From Isoetes taiwanensis (taxonomy: Eukaryota > Streptophyta > Lycopodiopsida > Isoetales > Isoetaceae): a stretch of 64,000 nucleotides of DNA. A program made the translations under genes and the position numbers. The DNA lies in the NCBI GenBank assembly GCA_021234155.1, contig JAJEKV010000797.1, positions 25,433 through 89,432 on the forward strand, given 5' to 3'. The first letter of the stretch is position 1; the number at the start of each line of letters is the position of its first letter. The notes beneath the pieces are model-generated. The model was not told the DNA's origin. It saw only the letters and a program-made list of their open reading frames with translations, and did not search any database. This document shows, piece after piece, positions 47,341 through 57,929 of this stretch.

Positions 47341-50300
47341 GTAAGCACAAATTTAGAAATGGATAAAGACAATAATATTCCATGGAGAAATATGAGGATA
47401 TAAAGCAACATTATAACCGATTGCTTCTAGAAATAAAGCGAGATTATAAGCGATCGCTCATGCAAAATTGTGGCCCTCTTGTCAGAAACTAACAAAAAGA
47501 ACAATGTTATTCTGAACAATTTGGCTGGTCCAGATAGCCATATTCTAGAAGAAGGGGGGCATTGAATTCATAATTTCAGAAATAGACAAGGGCAAGCACA
47601 TTTACGGTTAACTTAATATTCATGAATGCTTTTTATAAATGATTGCTTATGGCATTTTGTCAACAACTAGGGTCCTTTGTGTAAGCATGGAATGAACAAA
47701 TAAGCAACTGTTACTATAAAGTCCAAAAGTGGTCCTTACAAGGGCCATATAGGTGGACATATCTTATAAATGTGTAAATACGTAGGGTTAACCACATAGA
47801 ATCATAATTCAGAAATGGACAAGGATATGAAGAAAGCTAGCACATTGCAGGGATATTATAAACGATTGCGACTATCAAACTGTGACCATTTTTGTCATAA
47901 ATGAGCCAAAAAACAACTGTTATCTAGAGCATTCGGAAGAGATCAAAAGTGGACTTTATAGTTTATCGCCATACGTAGTGATTTTTAATGTTTTTTAAAT
48001 GCTTTGGATGGTCTTGATTATTTGTATCTTTATGACAAAATTTGAATGGATGGTCCTATCCCATGTATTAGGGTAATATTTTTGGAATTATTAAAGAGCT
48101 TTCTAAGCTCCCTTTGCACAGTACCACAACTACTGTAAAGGACAAAATGGAAATTGATTTTAAATTTGGATTGACACAGAAAAGCTGACCATACACAAAC
48201 GTTGGTATGAAAATTGACATCGTAGCTACAGGTGAAATAAAGAGAAAAATATAAAAACAGAAGCAACACATCTGCCTAAAATGTAGATTATAATGCAATA
48301 GCTATAAAGCTTGTCGTAAATTCAGATATGGAAAAAAAATCTTCATTCAATGACCACAACTGCATCTGCTTCATAATGTCCAGAATGTGTTGAATTCATA
48401 AATTTAGAACTGGATGAATTCAATTAAGCTTATGGTCCTGCATATGAAGCAACATTGAATGCTTTTATAACTTACATAACCTATTGCTCCTGACATTCTG
48501 TCCAAAACTGGGGCCCTTTTTGTAAGCTTAGAAATGGACGGAAAGAACAACGGTTATTCGAAATGAACAATTTCATCCTCAAAATTTGGCACTTCCATTT
48601 TCGTAAAAATGGGAATAACAGAAAGGGCAATTCCATTGTTTCAATATCCAGATGGACATGCTCTGAACTGTAAGCTTTTCATTGCTGTTAGACAAAAGCT
48701 AGCGTACAATGACAACTACCTTTCTAGAGTTTGTAGTTGCCCACATCAGCTGCTTTTCAAACCATATATATCAAATCATTCTAGACCAAAATGTTATATT
48801 AAAGCTGGTCTACCTGCCAATGGGGACTCGTTTAGTATTAGTAGTAAAAACTATCAGAGTACATGCAAAGGGTTATATTGCCGATTTTTTACATAAAATA
48901 ATGTACTTTATCGTACTAGTCTATTGTAAAATGGTAAAAAATGCGACAAAGCATTACCACGTCTATAAAAAAGGTTTTTTTTTGCTATCCTATGGGCACA
49001 AATGCCATATACATACAATATAGAGGTGAATCTCTTGGTTCAGACCTAGGTGCCACCACACATGCCCGGAGGTACGACATGGCAAGGGGTGATTGGAGGA
49101 AATGAGTGACTAGGCCCCTTTTTTTTTGGGGGAGGGGGGTATATAGATAGAATTTTTTGTTTTATCTTTTTCAAATATGGCACGATTCCCAAGAAATGGA
49201 ATTTGAAGGTCATAACTAGGTCTTCTTGAAAAATTCTTTATTCCAAATAGAATCGTTTTTTATGCTCTTCAATATGGAAGAATCTTTTTTACAAAAAGGG
49301 CATCAAGGTAATAGTGCATGGAAAGAGGAAGCATGAAGCACAAATTTAGAAATGGATAAATCTCCCATGGAGAAAGGTGAGGATATAAAGCGACATTATA
49401 ACCAATTGCTTCTAGAAATAAAGCGACATTATAACCCATCGCTCATGCAAAATTGTGGCCCTCTTGTCAGAAACTAACAAAAAGAACAATGTTATTCTGA
49501 ACAATTTGGAGAAGGGAGGTGTTAGAAATGGACAAGGACAGGCACATTTATAGTTAACTTAATGTTCATGAATGCTTTTTATACCCGATTGCTTATGGCA
49601 TTCTGTCAACAACTGGGGTCCTTTTTGTGAGCTTGGAATGAACAAATAAAGCAACTGTTACTATGAAATCCAAAAGTGGTCCTTACAAGGGCCATATGGA
49701 TATGTTTTACAAATGTGTACATACATAGTGTAAAACACATCGAAAAAACAATTTGGCTGGATCAGAATCTAACCACATACTAGCACTATAGAATAGAAAG
49801 AATAGAATAGAATAGAGTTCATAATTTAGAAATGGACAAGGACATGAAGAAAGCGAAGCACATTGATAGAGATATTATAAACTATTGTGATTGCAAAAGT
49901 AAAAAGCAATTTGGTTGAATCTAGCCACACCGCTTGTCGTGGTATTATAAAAGAGTTTTTTAAATCCCCCTTTGCACAGTACCACAACTACAACTTCATA
50001 AAGGACAGAATAGAAATTGACGTTAAATTTGTCTAGCCACATAGCTTGTCGTGGTATTATAAAAGACTTTTTTAAACCCCCTTTTGCACAGTACCACAAC
50101 TACAACTTCATAAAGGACAGAATGGAAATTGACATTAAATTTGGATCGACAAGGGCCATATAGACATACCCAAATAAATGTGTACATACAAGGGCCATAT
50201 GGGTATATCTTACAAATATGTGGTCCTTACAAGGGCCATATAGGTATGTGTTACAAATGTATATAACCACATCTAAAAAGGTTGGCTGGATCAGAAAGGT

Positions 50301-50830
50301 CATAATTCAGAAATGGACAAAGACATGAAGAAAGCTGAGCACATTGATAAACGATTTGTGACTGCAAAACTGTGACCATTTTTGTCATATATGAGCCAAA
50401 GAAACAATTGTTACTTATCTAGAGCATTCGAAGGAGATTAAAGAAAAAGCTGACCATACAACAGCTATAAGCTTGTCGTGGTATTATAAAAGAGTTTTTT
50501 AAACCCCCCTTTGCACAGTACCACAACTACAGCTTCATAAAGAACAGAATGGAAATTGACGTTAAATTTGGATCGACTGTCCAGAATGTGTTGAATTCAT
50601 AAATTCAGAACTGGATAAATTCAGCTAAGCTTATGGCCATGCATATGAAGTAACATTGAATGCTTTTATAACTTATATATAACCGATTGCTCCTGGCATT
50701 CTGTCCAAAACTGGGGCCCTTTTTGTAAGCTCAGAAATGACGGAAAGAACAACTATTATTTGAAATTCATCCTTGAAATTTGGCAAACTTCCACTTTCTG
50801 TAAAAACGGGAATAACAAAAAGGATTTGAT
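47341..50830. repeat. Repeat block with ~2-kb duplication
   Basis: The stretch starting GCACAAATTTAGAAATGG at 47345 recurs at 49338. Shared segments (GCTCATGCAAAATTGTGG at 47456 and 49441, then the TTATGGCATT.TGTCAACAACT region) keep an offset of 1.95-1.99 kb. A second unit, CTTGTCGTGGTATTATAAAAG followed by CCTTTGCACAGTACCACAACTAC, occurs at about 49931, 50045 and 50470 with a partial copy near 48090. A third, CTGTCCAAAACTGGGGCCCTTT, occurs at about 48500 and 50700. A short (AATAG)n run is at 49789-49816. No coding sequence is recognised. Confidence 0.75.
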
Positions 50831-51606
50831 CTTTCATCATTATAAACAGGATCAATCTGTTCATTATATACAATCTTTTACAGTTACGGCCGGATCAAAC
50901 TATGTTTATGATCAATTTTAAAATGGCCGAAAAAGGCCATGGTAAACATTAGATGGCCGTGATTGCTCCACGCCTCCCAGTTCCTTGGACGGAATGCGTT
51001 AGGGTTGTCGAAAATATCTGCTACAGCTTTTCGTTAAAACTTAGCCATTATTAAAAATTTATTTTCTTGGCTATAAATGCTCGTTTCTTAGCTGGAAGAT
51101 TGATCCTTTCCTGGCTGGATGGTTTATGATCTCGGTTTAGTGGCATATTTAATAGCGAGGAATTCCCTGCAGGTTTTAACTAGAGTAAATTTTAAGTGTA
51201 ATCAATAGTCCACGGATAATATTACTTAATGTTACAAGAAACTTATCGCGGTGGCAAGGCCGCCGCGAACGTTTCTCTTCCCCAACTCGTTTATACATGC
51301 TAGAACATGCAGAATTTGAATCTGCATTTTTTTGCCTTGTGTTCAATGCCTGCATGATAGAAGAATATTGACTATAGCATCTCGTTACGAAAGATGTTTT
51401 GTATGAAATCAAAAGAATCTAAGTTCCGAACATACAAACATTGAACTGTGTTTGAGCATGGAGAATTCTAACCTCTGTAGTTGCCGATATATCTATGCAA
51501 AATGGTCATTCAAAATGCATATGAATAAAACATGACCCATTAACCCAATAGCTTTCCATATGGTAAGAACAAATTTATGATATGCATCATGGAGATGGTC
51601 CGTCAT
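50831..51606. other. No recognisable gene
   Basis: AT-rich and without notable repeats or domain-bearing frames. Confidence 0.45.
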
Positions 51607-52322
51607 CACTACTACAGAATAAGCTGTTTGCGACGTCGTTTGCGACGTCTTAGCGACGTAACGAGGACATCAAACATCGCATGCACACGCTTTAATAACG
51701 TTTCCCGCTCTTTGCAAATGACGTCGCCGTGAGCGCGATGTCACGTCGCATGTGCAATGTACTAGCAACGTCATGGACGTCCCAAATACGTACAAAATGA
51801 TGTTTTACAGACGTCGCTCATATGTTGCTAAGACGTACATATATGTGTGCCCAAAATCTTTTTTCGTGGACTTGAACCCCTAACCTTTGGCTAACAAGCC
51901 TGAGGCCTTACCAACACCTCAATAACTCGTTTTTGTATTTATTCTATATAAATTCTTTAAGTCGCAATGAGACATTGCAATTGCGACGTTTCACGTTATA
52001 ATGACATTGCACTTGCGACGTGATACATCGCTAGTGCGGCATGGCACATAGTAGGCCATTGCGATGTCTGGCCAGACGTTCCAACTGTGACATCTGACGT
52101 TCTACCTGCGACGTTGTTTGAATTTTGTGCAACGTCGTAGGAACGTACTCGATTTTTGCCATTGCGACGTCTGACCAGACGTTCCAACTGCGACGTGGGA
52201 CGTTCTATCTGCGACGTCGTTTAAATTTTGTGCGACGTCATGGGAACGTACGCGATTTTTGCGACGTGGACGTTTCATATACGTCACAAACTGACGTGCA
52301 AACAACCCATTTTCTAGTAGTG
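51607..52322. mobile_element. Complete non-autonomous CACTA element
   Basis: The ends are CACTACTACAGAATAAGC (51607) and, on the other strand from 52322, CACTACTAGAAAATGGGT. Both continue as TGTTTGCgACGTC within 30 bases. The element is flanked by the 3-bp duplication CAT (51604-51606 and 52323-52325), the hallmark of CACTA insertion. Its interior is packed with GCGACGT/ACGTCGC motifs near both ends, the usual subterminal transposase-binding repeats. At 716 bp it encodes nothing. The TNP2-type transposase at 36-38 kb belongs to the same superfamily but is broken. Confidence 0.92.
51863..51929 (-). other. tRNA-like relic inside the CACTA element
   Basis: On the minus strand there is a D-arm-like stem (TGAGG...CCTCA around TGTTGGTAAGG), a GGCT...AGCC stem and a T-arm-like GGTTAGGGGTTCAAGTCC. 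No acceptor stem closes, so this is not a working tRNA. It may be a relic carried by the element. Confidence 0.5.
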
Positions 52323-52694
52323 CATGCAATATTGTCCAACACGATTATTTGCTTTGCTCAATGTATGATCCTTTGGAAATTAGATACCCTGCACAGATAG
52401 ACAGCATCTGGTAAGTTTAAAAGGAAAACTTTTGCATATAGTGATAATCTGCACTTCACTTCACTTCACTTCACTTGGATTTCGACTCAGGTAACGATGG
52501 TTTTGCAGGGTATTCGAGTAGGCAAAAGAAGCCAATGGTGAGAAACCCAAGTCGTTAGGAACTGCATTTTGTAAATTTAAAGTATGATTCTATTCACAAT
52601 GATTCTCTCTTCAACAACTAGGGTTTCCTTTAGCTAAATATGTAGTTCGCATCGTCTTTATTTAAAATTTTTAAGTTCTTACCACCTTGTGCAT
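52323..52694. other. No recognisable gene
   Basis: Contains a (CACTT)n-like run (CACTTCACTTCACTTCACTT near 52453). Nothing else is seen. Confidence 0.5.
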
Positions 52695-53216
52695 TTATCT
52701 ATCTACAAATTCTTTCAGCCTATCCCGGCCGACATCTGTGTGCACCTGGACGCACCTATGTGCCTCTACGTTCCAGCGCGCCAGCCACTGGGCTCTCTTG
52801 TCCTTCCAACAAGCCCTGAGTCGTTGCGGACTCATCGCTACAGCGTAAGCCAAGTGCGGGAGCCGAGTGTCGCCCATGCTGGCCACCTTCTGGAAATAAA
52901 CAATGTGTCTATTGAGGGTCGTATGCTGCAGGGGCATGAATCCTGTCTCCTGCAACAAGATCTGATATGGAACTGAGGGCTTGACCCCAAGTGCCCACGT
53001 CAAAAATGCCTTCTGGACCTGCTCCAAGTCGTTCCAAGTCGCCAAAGACACCACTGGGCCCCACACCTCGACCCCATACAAAAGAACTGGCTCCACCCGG
53101 TTCAGGAACAAATGTGATGGTGGTGGCCCCTATCATACACGCCTCAGGACTATTATTTTGCATTGCGTACAACGCCTTCCAACCCAGCAACGATGATAAG
53201 CCCAGCGCCCAAGTCC
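52695..53216 (-). pseudogene. LINE ORF2 C-terminal fragment
   Basis: Minus-strand reading gives LSSLLGWKALYAMQN (about 53210-53150), then after a shift VEPVLLYGVEVWGPVV, WNDLEQVQKAFLTW, GVKPSVPYQILLQETG and LPHLAYAVAMSPQRL. This is the connector after the RT palm in plant LINEs and the same family as 35040-35962. The RT core and endonuclease are missing. The upstream edge meets the H3-like sequence at about 53216. Confidence 0.85.
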
Positions 53217-53266
53217 TCGCCGCCGAGCAGAAACTCAAGGATGCTGAAGAGAAACTGAAGGCCGAC

Positions 53267-53785
53267 ATGGAGAGGCGACCTAGATACTACCGAAATCTAG
53301 AGAAGAGGCGGAAGAAAGAAGAGAGGACCAAGAGGAAAGAAGAGAAGGCAAAGAGGATGCACACCGAGTACAGTGCCTATTACGAGGCATACAAGGTAAA
53401 ATATATTGAAGGAGGGCGGCCAACACGTGAGACACTCTGGCTGAAACCCCCACCAGAGCTTCCGGACCCCCCACAGAAGCCCAAGAGAAGATCCCAAAAT
53501 TCAGTATTTGGGAAAGCCTTGCGAGAAATCCGACACTTCCAACGGAGTTACGGATTTCTTATCCCCTGAGCTGCATTCCGTAGATTTGTCCAGGGAGATT
53601 TTGTGGGATTTCGACCAAACAAGCGGTAACCAACGACATGTTACTCGCTTTTACAAGAAGCAAGAGAGATGGAGGCCGTGCAACACTTCGAAGATTCACT
53701 GGCATGCACGGTCCATGCAAAAAGAGTCACGCTTCAGCCAAAGGACATGAGACTGGCCAAATACATCAAGAGGACAGATAAATAG
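53267..53785 (+). pseudogene. Histone H3-fold protein, possibly CENH3-like (broken)
   Basis: A very basic, Lys/Glu/Arg-rich N-terminal tail (ATG at 53267 is one possible start; the open frame extends further up into LINE sequence) leads into FGKALREIRHFQRSYGFLIP, the alpha-N helix of H3. A TGA follows at 53567. AAFRRFV, then one base shifted REILWDFDQTSGNQRH, then shifted back LLQEAREMEAVQHFEDSL, VHAKRVTLQPKDMRLAKYI and a stop at 53783-53785 complete the histone fold in order. EIRHFQ and LIP.AAF resemble centromeric H3 (CENH3) more than canonical H3, but the loop 1 spacing equals canonical H3. The tail is unlike H3.1, with no ARTKQTARK. One stop and two compensating frameshifts make it a pseudogene unless they are assembly errors. 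Confidence 0.75.
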
Positions 53786-55658
53786 AACAGAAGCTACTTT
53801 TCCTAACTAACAGGCTTATATGGAAAGTGTGAAAATTTTGAATAATAAGGATATATAGTTGTTTAAAACGTGCATTGAATTAAGTATAGTAGTAGTTAAG
53901 GAGCAAATGTCCAATTTTGACCAACCTCTAAGGGTGCACCAGAGCACAGTTAGGTCTGAACCTAACCCCCCCCTCGCGCACTCTTAGAGGGGTCCAGCCA
54001 ACTGGGCCCTTGATCAGCCACTTACCTGCTCCAAATGAAGTAAATAAGCAAAGAAACTTGCAGTTAAGAGGAAAATAAGTAGGAATTCACGTCTTTGAAC
54101 TTGTTCTTGGCATTGATTAGGCATAGATAGACCAACACCTCCAAGAGTGCGCCAGAGGCCACTTAGGTCCCAACCTAACACCCTCCTCGCGCACTCTTAG
54201 AGAGGTCCGATTTTTCAAACCCCATAACTTGAGCTACAGAGCTCCAAATCGCCTGAAATTTGTTCCAATAGGACCGTTAGACAGCCTAGAATTATGACCT
54301 CAAATTAGGCTAGAAATGTCAAACCCCAGCTCAAAATGACTAAAATTGCTCAAACCCTTGAATTATTTTTCCAAACTGTGGTTTGTTTGTAAATAGAAGC
54401 ATATCCCATTAGTACCTTACAAGTATTGCTCTCGGCTCTCCTAGATAGAAGTGCCCAAGAACACCCCTTTATTATAGTCATCTAGACCTCAGCATAGCAA
54501 CCCAAGTCCAACTGTTGGTACATCACCTCTGCTCATGCCAAAGGCATAAACCCTGACCTAATTTTGTGTCCTTCTAATAGAGTTTGACCTATACAGCTGC
54601 CACATTGACACTCCCTATTGCCAGGACACCTAGAAAGGAGCCAGAGTCTAGAGCTGCCCAAGTCACTCCACGTGTAGAGATTGGACTCTCCCAAACCAAC
54701 TTTGCTAGGACCTTAGAGTATGCCTCAAACATCATGAAGGCTCTGTAAAACAAACCTCATTTCATGCCATACCACACGTCCTAATGTCCATAGACTTGTA
54801 GATTATAGATGTCTCCAGTAATGCTGCTCGAGCCATCTTGCTTACTTATAGAGCCCAGAATGTTGTAGGGGAACCCTTCAAGTAGACCCTTAGACTCTAG
54901 GATATACGAGCGTTGCTTTCGAAGTATAAGGCCAGAGCCACAGAAGAGCTAGAGGCGCAACTTCTTGAAGACATCGAGGACCCGGCCGATCTACAGGCAG
55001 ATAAGGAGTGCGAGACTCGAATGGATAGGACACAAAGGACGGAGGAGACGACCTAGACAGCAGGAACCAATCACGCAAAGGCGACCAGAAGGAGCTATGG
55101 TAGGTGCAATGGAGATGACCACACTTCCACGGACAAGAGAGACACCTCGGAATGAAGCAAAGCCCAAGCAACAGAAGTCGCACCCAGAAGTTCAACCTGC
55201 GGAAGAATAACAATGCCTGCCTACCGACCACGATCTCAGAGCTTCGAAGACATTCAAGAACGCCCGACTGCAACAGCTAGGTGATCAACCGATCAATGGC
55301 ACCGCACATCGGCAACCTTGCAACGACACACTGCATATAGGGACGTTGAGCGGTCACCGCATTCCTTACGACAGACATGCACATTAAGAAGGAGCATCTT
55401 TTTCAAGGGACCACATCGACGAACACTCTTCGCAACTTGGGGTGACGAGCTCGGATCAGACATGAAGCTCAACAATAGTAGCAACATCTCAAGGAATCCC
55501 GGAGTCAACCAGAACGAAGAAGATGCAGCAAAACCGAAGGATCAAACGCGATAGGAGGAGGGGAAACCCTAAAGGAGTATAAACATTTAAGTAGATCTTC
55601 GTAGTTGTTTTGAAAAAGTGGATGAATTAAAATCCTAATGTAAATGCATATATGTCTA
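53786..55658. other. No recognisable gene; host of the gypsy insertion
   Basis: A phrase containing CTAAC.CCC.CCTCGCGCACTCTTAGAG recurs (53960-53990 and 54175-54200), a short dispersed repeat. Frames at 54965-55210 and 55318-55554 are Arg/Gln-rich and unassigned. The gypsy element begins at 55659 after the target bases GTCTA. Confidence 0.45.
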
Positions 55659-55747
55659 TGTGACGACCATACGGGTATTCATATCATACGAACATTATAC
55701 TTCTATGTACAAAAGATGGTCGTCACACGGATGCAAAAGGGTAGTTG

Positions 55748-55818
55748 CACAAGACAGGGTTTGAACTCGCAACCTTCCAGTTGCGAGTCACACACCCTTG
55801 CCAAGTGCGCTACCAATA
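55748..55818 (-). other. tRNA-like relic inside the LTR
   Basis: On the minus strand TGGTAGCGCACTTGGC resembles box A and a D-arm, and GGTTGCGAGTTCAAACCC resembles a T-arm with box B. The region between them contains a GACTCGCAACTGG stretch where an anticodon arm would be. The same stretch is in the 3' LTR (near 61087-61157). Isotype and function cannot be assigned. Confidence 0.5.
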
Positions 55819-55962
55819 GTTGTTGAAGATATTCCTTCACGTCTTCCTCATATGTGGGACTATCTCCAGAAGGTTCTAGAATGTTCTAGAACCTAAATGC
55901 ATGCGCGACACTTGGCGCGATCTCATCCATTGGAGTGGCGCGATCCTGACCGTTGGTCTAGA

Positions 55963-55970
55963 TATATAAG
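55963..55970 (+). promoter_or_regulatory. LTR TATA box (TATATAAG)
   Basis: TATATAAG lies 32 bases ahead of CA|TTCCGG, where a C followed by A at 55995 would suit a plant transcription start. The 3' LTR repeats the same spacing (61304 to 61336). Transcription from here would begin the RNA with ATTCCGGTTCAA. The start site is inferred. Confidence 0.65.
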
Positions 55971-56179
55971 GAGGCACCTCCTTCTTGTCAAACCATTCCG
56001 GTTCAACGCCAGTCTTGAGCCTTCTAGGCATCTGTCTCGTATTCCTGCTTGCCTTCGGGCTATTGTATTCTTGATTCCTGTTCATATATCAGATTCTTTG
56101 CCGATCTTGACGTATTTCTTCCGTATTTCTTGCGTATTTTCCACGTATTTTCCTTGTTTTCGAGTAGGTTCATGACAGT

Positions 56180-56191
56180 TTGAACCGGAAT
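56180..56191 (+). promoter_or_regulatory. Putative self-priming primer-binding site
   Basis: TTGAACCGGAAT is the exact reverse complement of ATTCCGGTTCAA at 55995-56006, the predicted first 12 bases of the element's RNA. It begins two bases (GT) after the LTR end, which matches the two bases that integrase removes in retrovirus-like elements. There is no TGG start as in tRNA-primed elements. Pairing stops at exactly 12 bases because base 13 (C) faces T. An internal tRNA T-arm fragment is an alternative primer. Confidence 0.6.
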
Positions 56192-56242
56192 CCCTTACCG
56201 ATCCTAAACATTTTTTTTCTCATAGTTGGTGATTTTATATCT

Positions 56243-57090
56243 ATGGAGGAGGTTCCGACTTTATTACAACAGGTCCAGCAGCTTGTTCAAGTATGGCAGC
56301 AGTTGCAGTTGGACAATAAAGAGCTTAAGGAACGTATTGCTTCACATGAATCTGCTTCTAGCTCGGGATTGAGGCTATCAGAGCCTAAGATCAGCTTGCC
56401 AGAGAAGTTTGACGGCACTCGGTCCAAGCTCCGCGGTTTTTTGAATCAGATCAGGCTTGTGATTCAGCTCCATCCTCATAGATATCCCACAGCTCAAGAA
56501 CAAGTGGGGCTGATTGGTTCTCTTCTCACAGGGCCAGCTCTAAGTTGGTTTGCTCCTTTATTGGAGAAAGGAGCCCCGAGTTGCAAGATTTTCTTTGCTT
56601 TTCACTGCAGTAACTTCGAAGCATGCTTTGGAGACACCGTCGTCGGTACGCCCGATCCACAAAACTTTGCAACTTAAGGCAAGGCTCTCCATCCGGCCGG
56701 TATATGCATCGTAATTTTGTCAAATTGCGGTAGATACTGCACGGGATGATATTGCACGCCGAGATTGTTTCGAAGGGGGTTACGAGAGGATGCCAAAGAT
56801 ATGTTGTTGTCTATGGAGGATCCCCGAGTTTGGAAGAAGCCATCGATTTGCGGTTCGATGTGATAATCGGCTCTTGAGCGTAGGCAAAGAGAGACGAGTC
56901 AGGTCTTTCCAATTACACAAGCGCCTATAGCTCGCCTTCCCCGCCCTATCGTAGAATCTAGCGGATCCGGACTGAGCCTATCATTGATCAGGCGGTTCGA
57001 GGACCCTTATCTCGCCGTAGAAGCGGCGTCGGAGAGAGGCTAATCTTTGCCTCTTTTGTGGAGGAGCTGGCCATATAATTTCGTGGATGC
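56243..57090 (+). pseudogene. Gypsy Gag with CCHC knuckle (frameshifted)
   Basis: The ATG at 56243 begins MEEVPTLLQQVQQLVQVWQQ, a coiled-coil N-terminus, followed by LPEKFDGTRSKLRGFLNQI and LTGPALSWFAPLL, typical of chromovirus Gag (capsid). The frame slips after about 56585. At 57048 CLFCGGAGH begins a CX2CX4HX4C zinc knuckle whose last Cys is reached only after one extra base. Gag would package the element's RNA. Confidence 0.85.
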
Positions 57091-57262
57091 CCTGTGAAGC
57101 GCCTAAATCAGTCGGAAAACTTCAGGGGCTGGTCCGAGTAGTAGGAGTCTCTCGTCGGCTGGCCACCTTTTCTCAGACTCCTTCCACATTTCCTGACATG
57201 TTTATTCCATCAGATAAGGTCGACAAGGCATTCTTCATCCCTATATCATTGAAATCGAAGTT

Positions 57263-57360
57263 GGAGAATTGCAAGTGTTGGTGCAACTTGATTGTGGTGC
57301 AAATGCTTGCTTTATGGATAGTGCATTTGCCGATAAAGCACGCCATCTCTAGAAGCAAGG
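57263..57360 (+). pseudogene. Gypsy aspartic protease fragment
   Basis: LQVLVQLDCGANACFMDSAFADK near 57270-57340 is the start of a retropepsin-like domain. The active-site triad D-S/T-G reads D-C-G. The following flap region is in other frames. The protease would cut the Gag-Pol polyprotein. Confidence 0.75.
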
Positions 57361-57929
57361 TTGAGCATCCCGCTACGTCAAGTGATTGATGGGCGGGGAG
57401 ATCTCACGGGTGCGATCCGCAGAAATCTTGCGCCTCTTCAGGTTTTGTTCGAGGGAGTTTCTTGTCGTATTTCCTTCAATCTCATTGCTAGCCCTCATGC
57501 GCCAATAGTTTTGGGTCCATACGGCTCGAGCTACATAACCCCTTGATTGATTGGCGTACTAGATCATTCCGATTTGTTGGTTCTAGCTCTAGTTCGGTTC
57601 ATCTGCAGATTAGGTCTCTACACCAACATCGACTTCGATCCGTGCAGTATCGTGGGCCCCTGACTCCGTCCTTGTTGTTCCATGTTACGATCCGCCTCTT
57701 GCCCTGTTCCGGTTCATGCCCCAGATTCTCGATCATGTTCTTGATGATGTCCCGGCTCGGCTCTAGTTCCGCTCTTGCTCCAGTTCGGTTTACGCTCCTG
57801 CTCCGGTTCTTGCTCCGGTCCATGTTCTGCTCCGGTTCTTGATCCAGTTCTGTTCGGTTGCTCCTGCTCATGTTCATGTTCCTGCTCATGCTTTTGTGGA
57901 GGTTTCTTCATGCCCTCAGTTTCGTATCT

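Larger units (their letters stand above)
55659..56177 (+). repeat. 5' LTR
   Basis: 519 bp, bounded by TG and CA, with the target duplication outside. Contains an antisense tRNA-like stretch (55748-55818), a TATA box at 55963 and a run of GTATTT repeats near its end. The 3' LTR lacks about 13 bases of that run. Confidence 0.93.

Noticed and set aside
52991-53200. N-terminal 70 codons of the frame leading into the H3-like sequence
   Set aside because: Antisense to the LINE fragment, so unlikely to be a true part of the histone-like protein.
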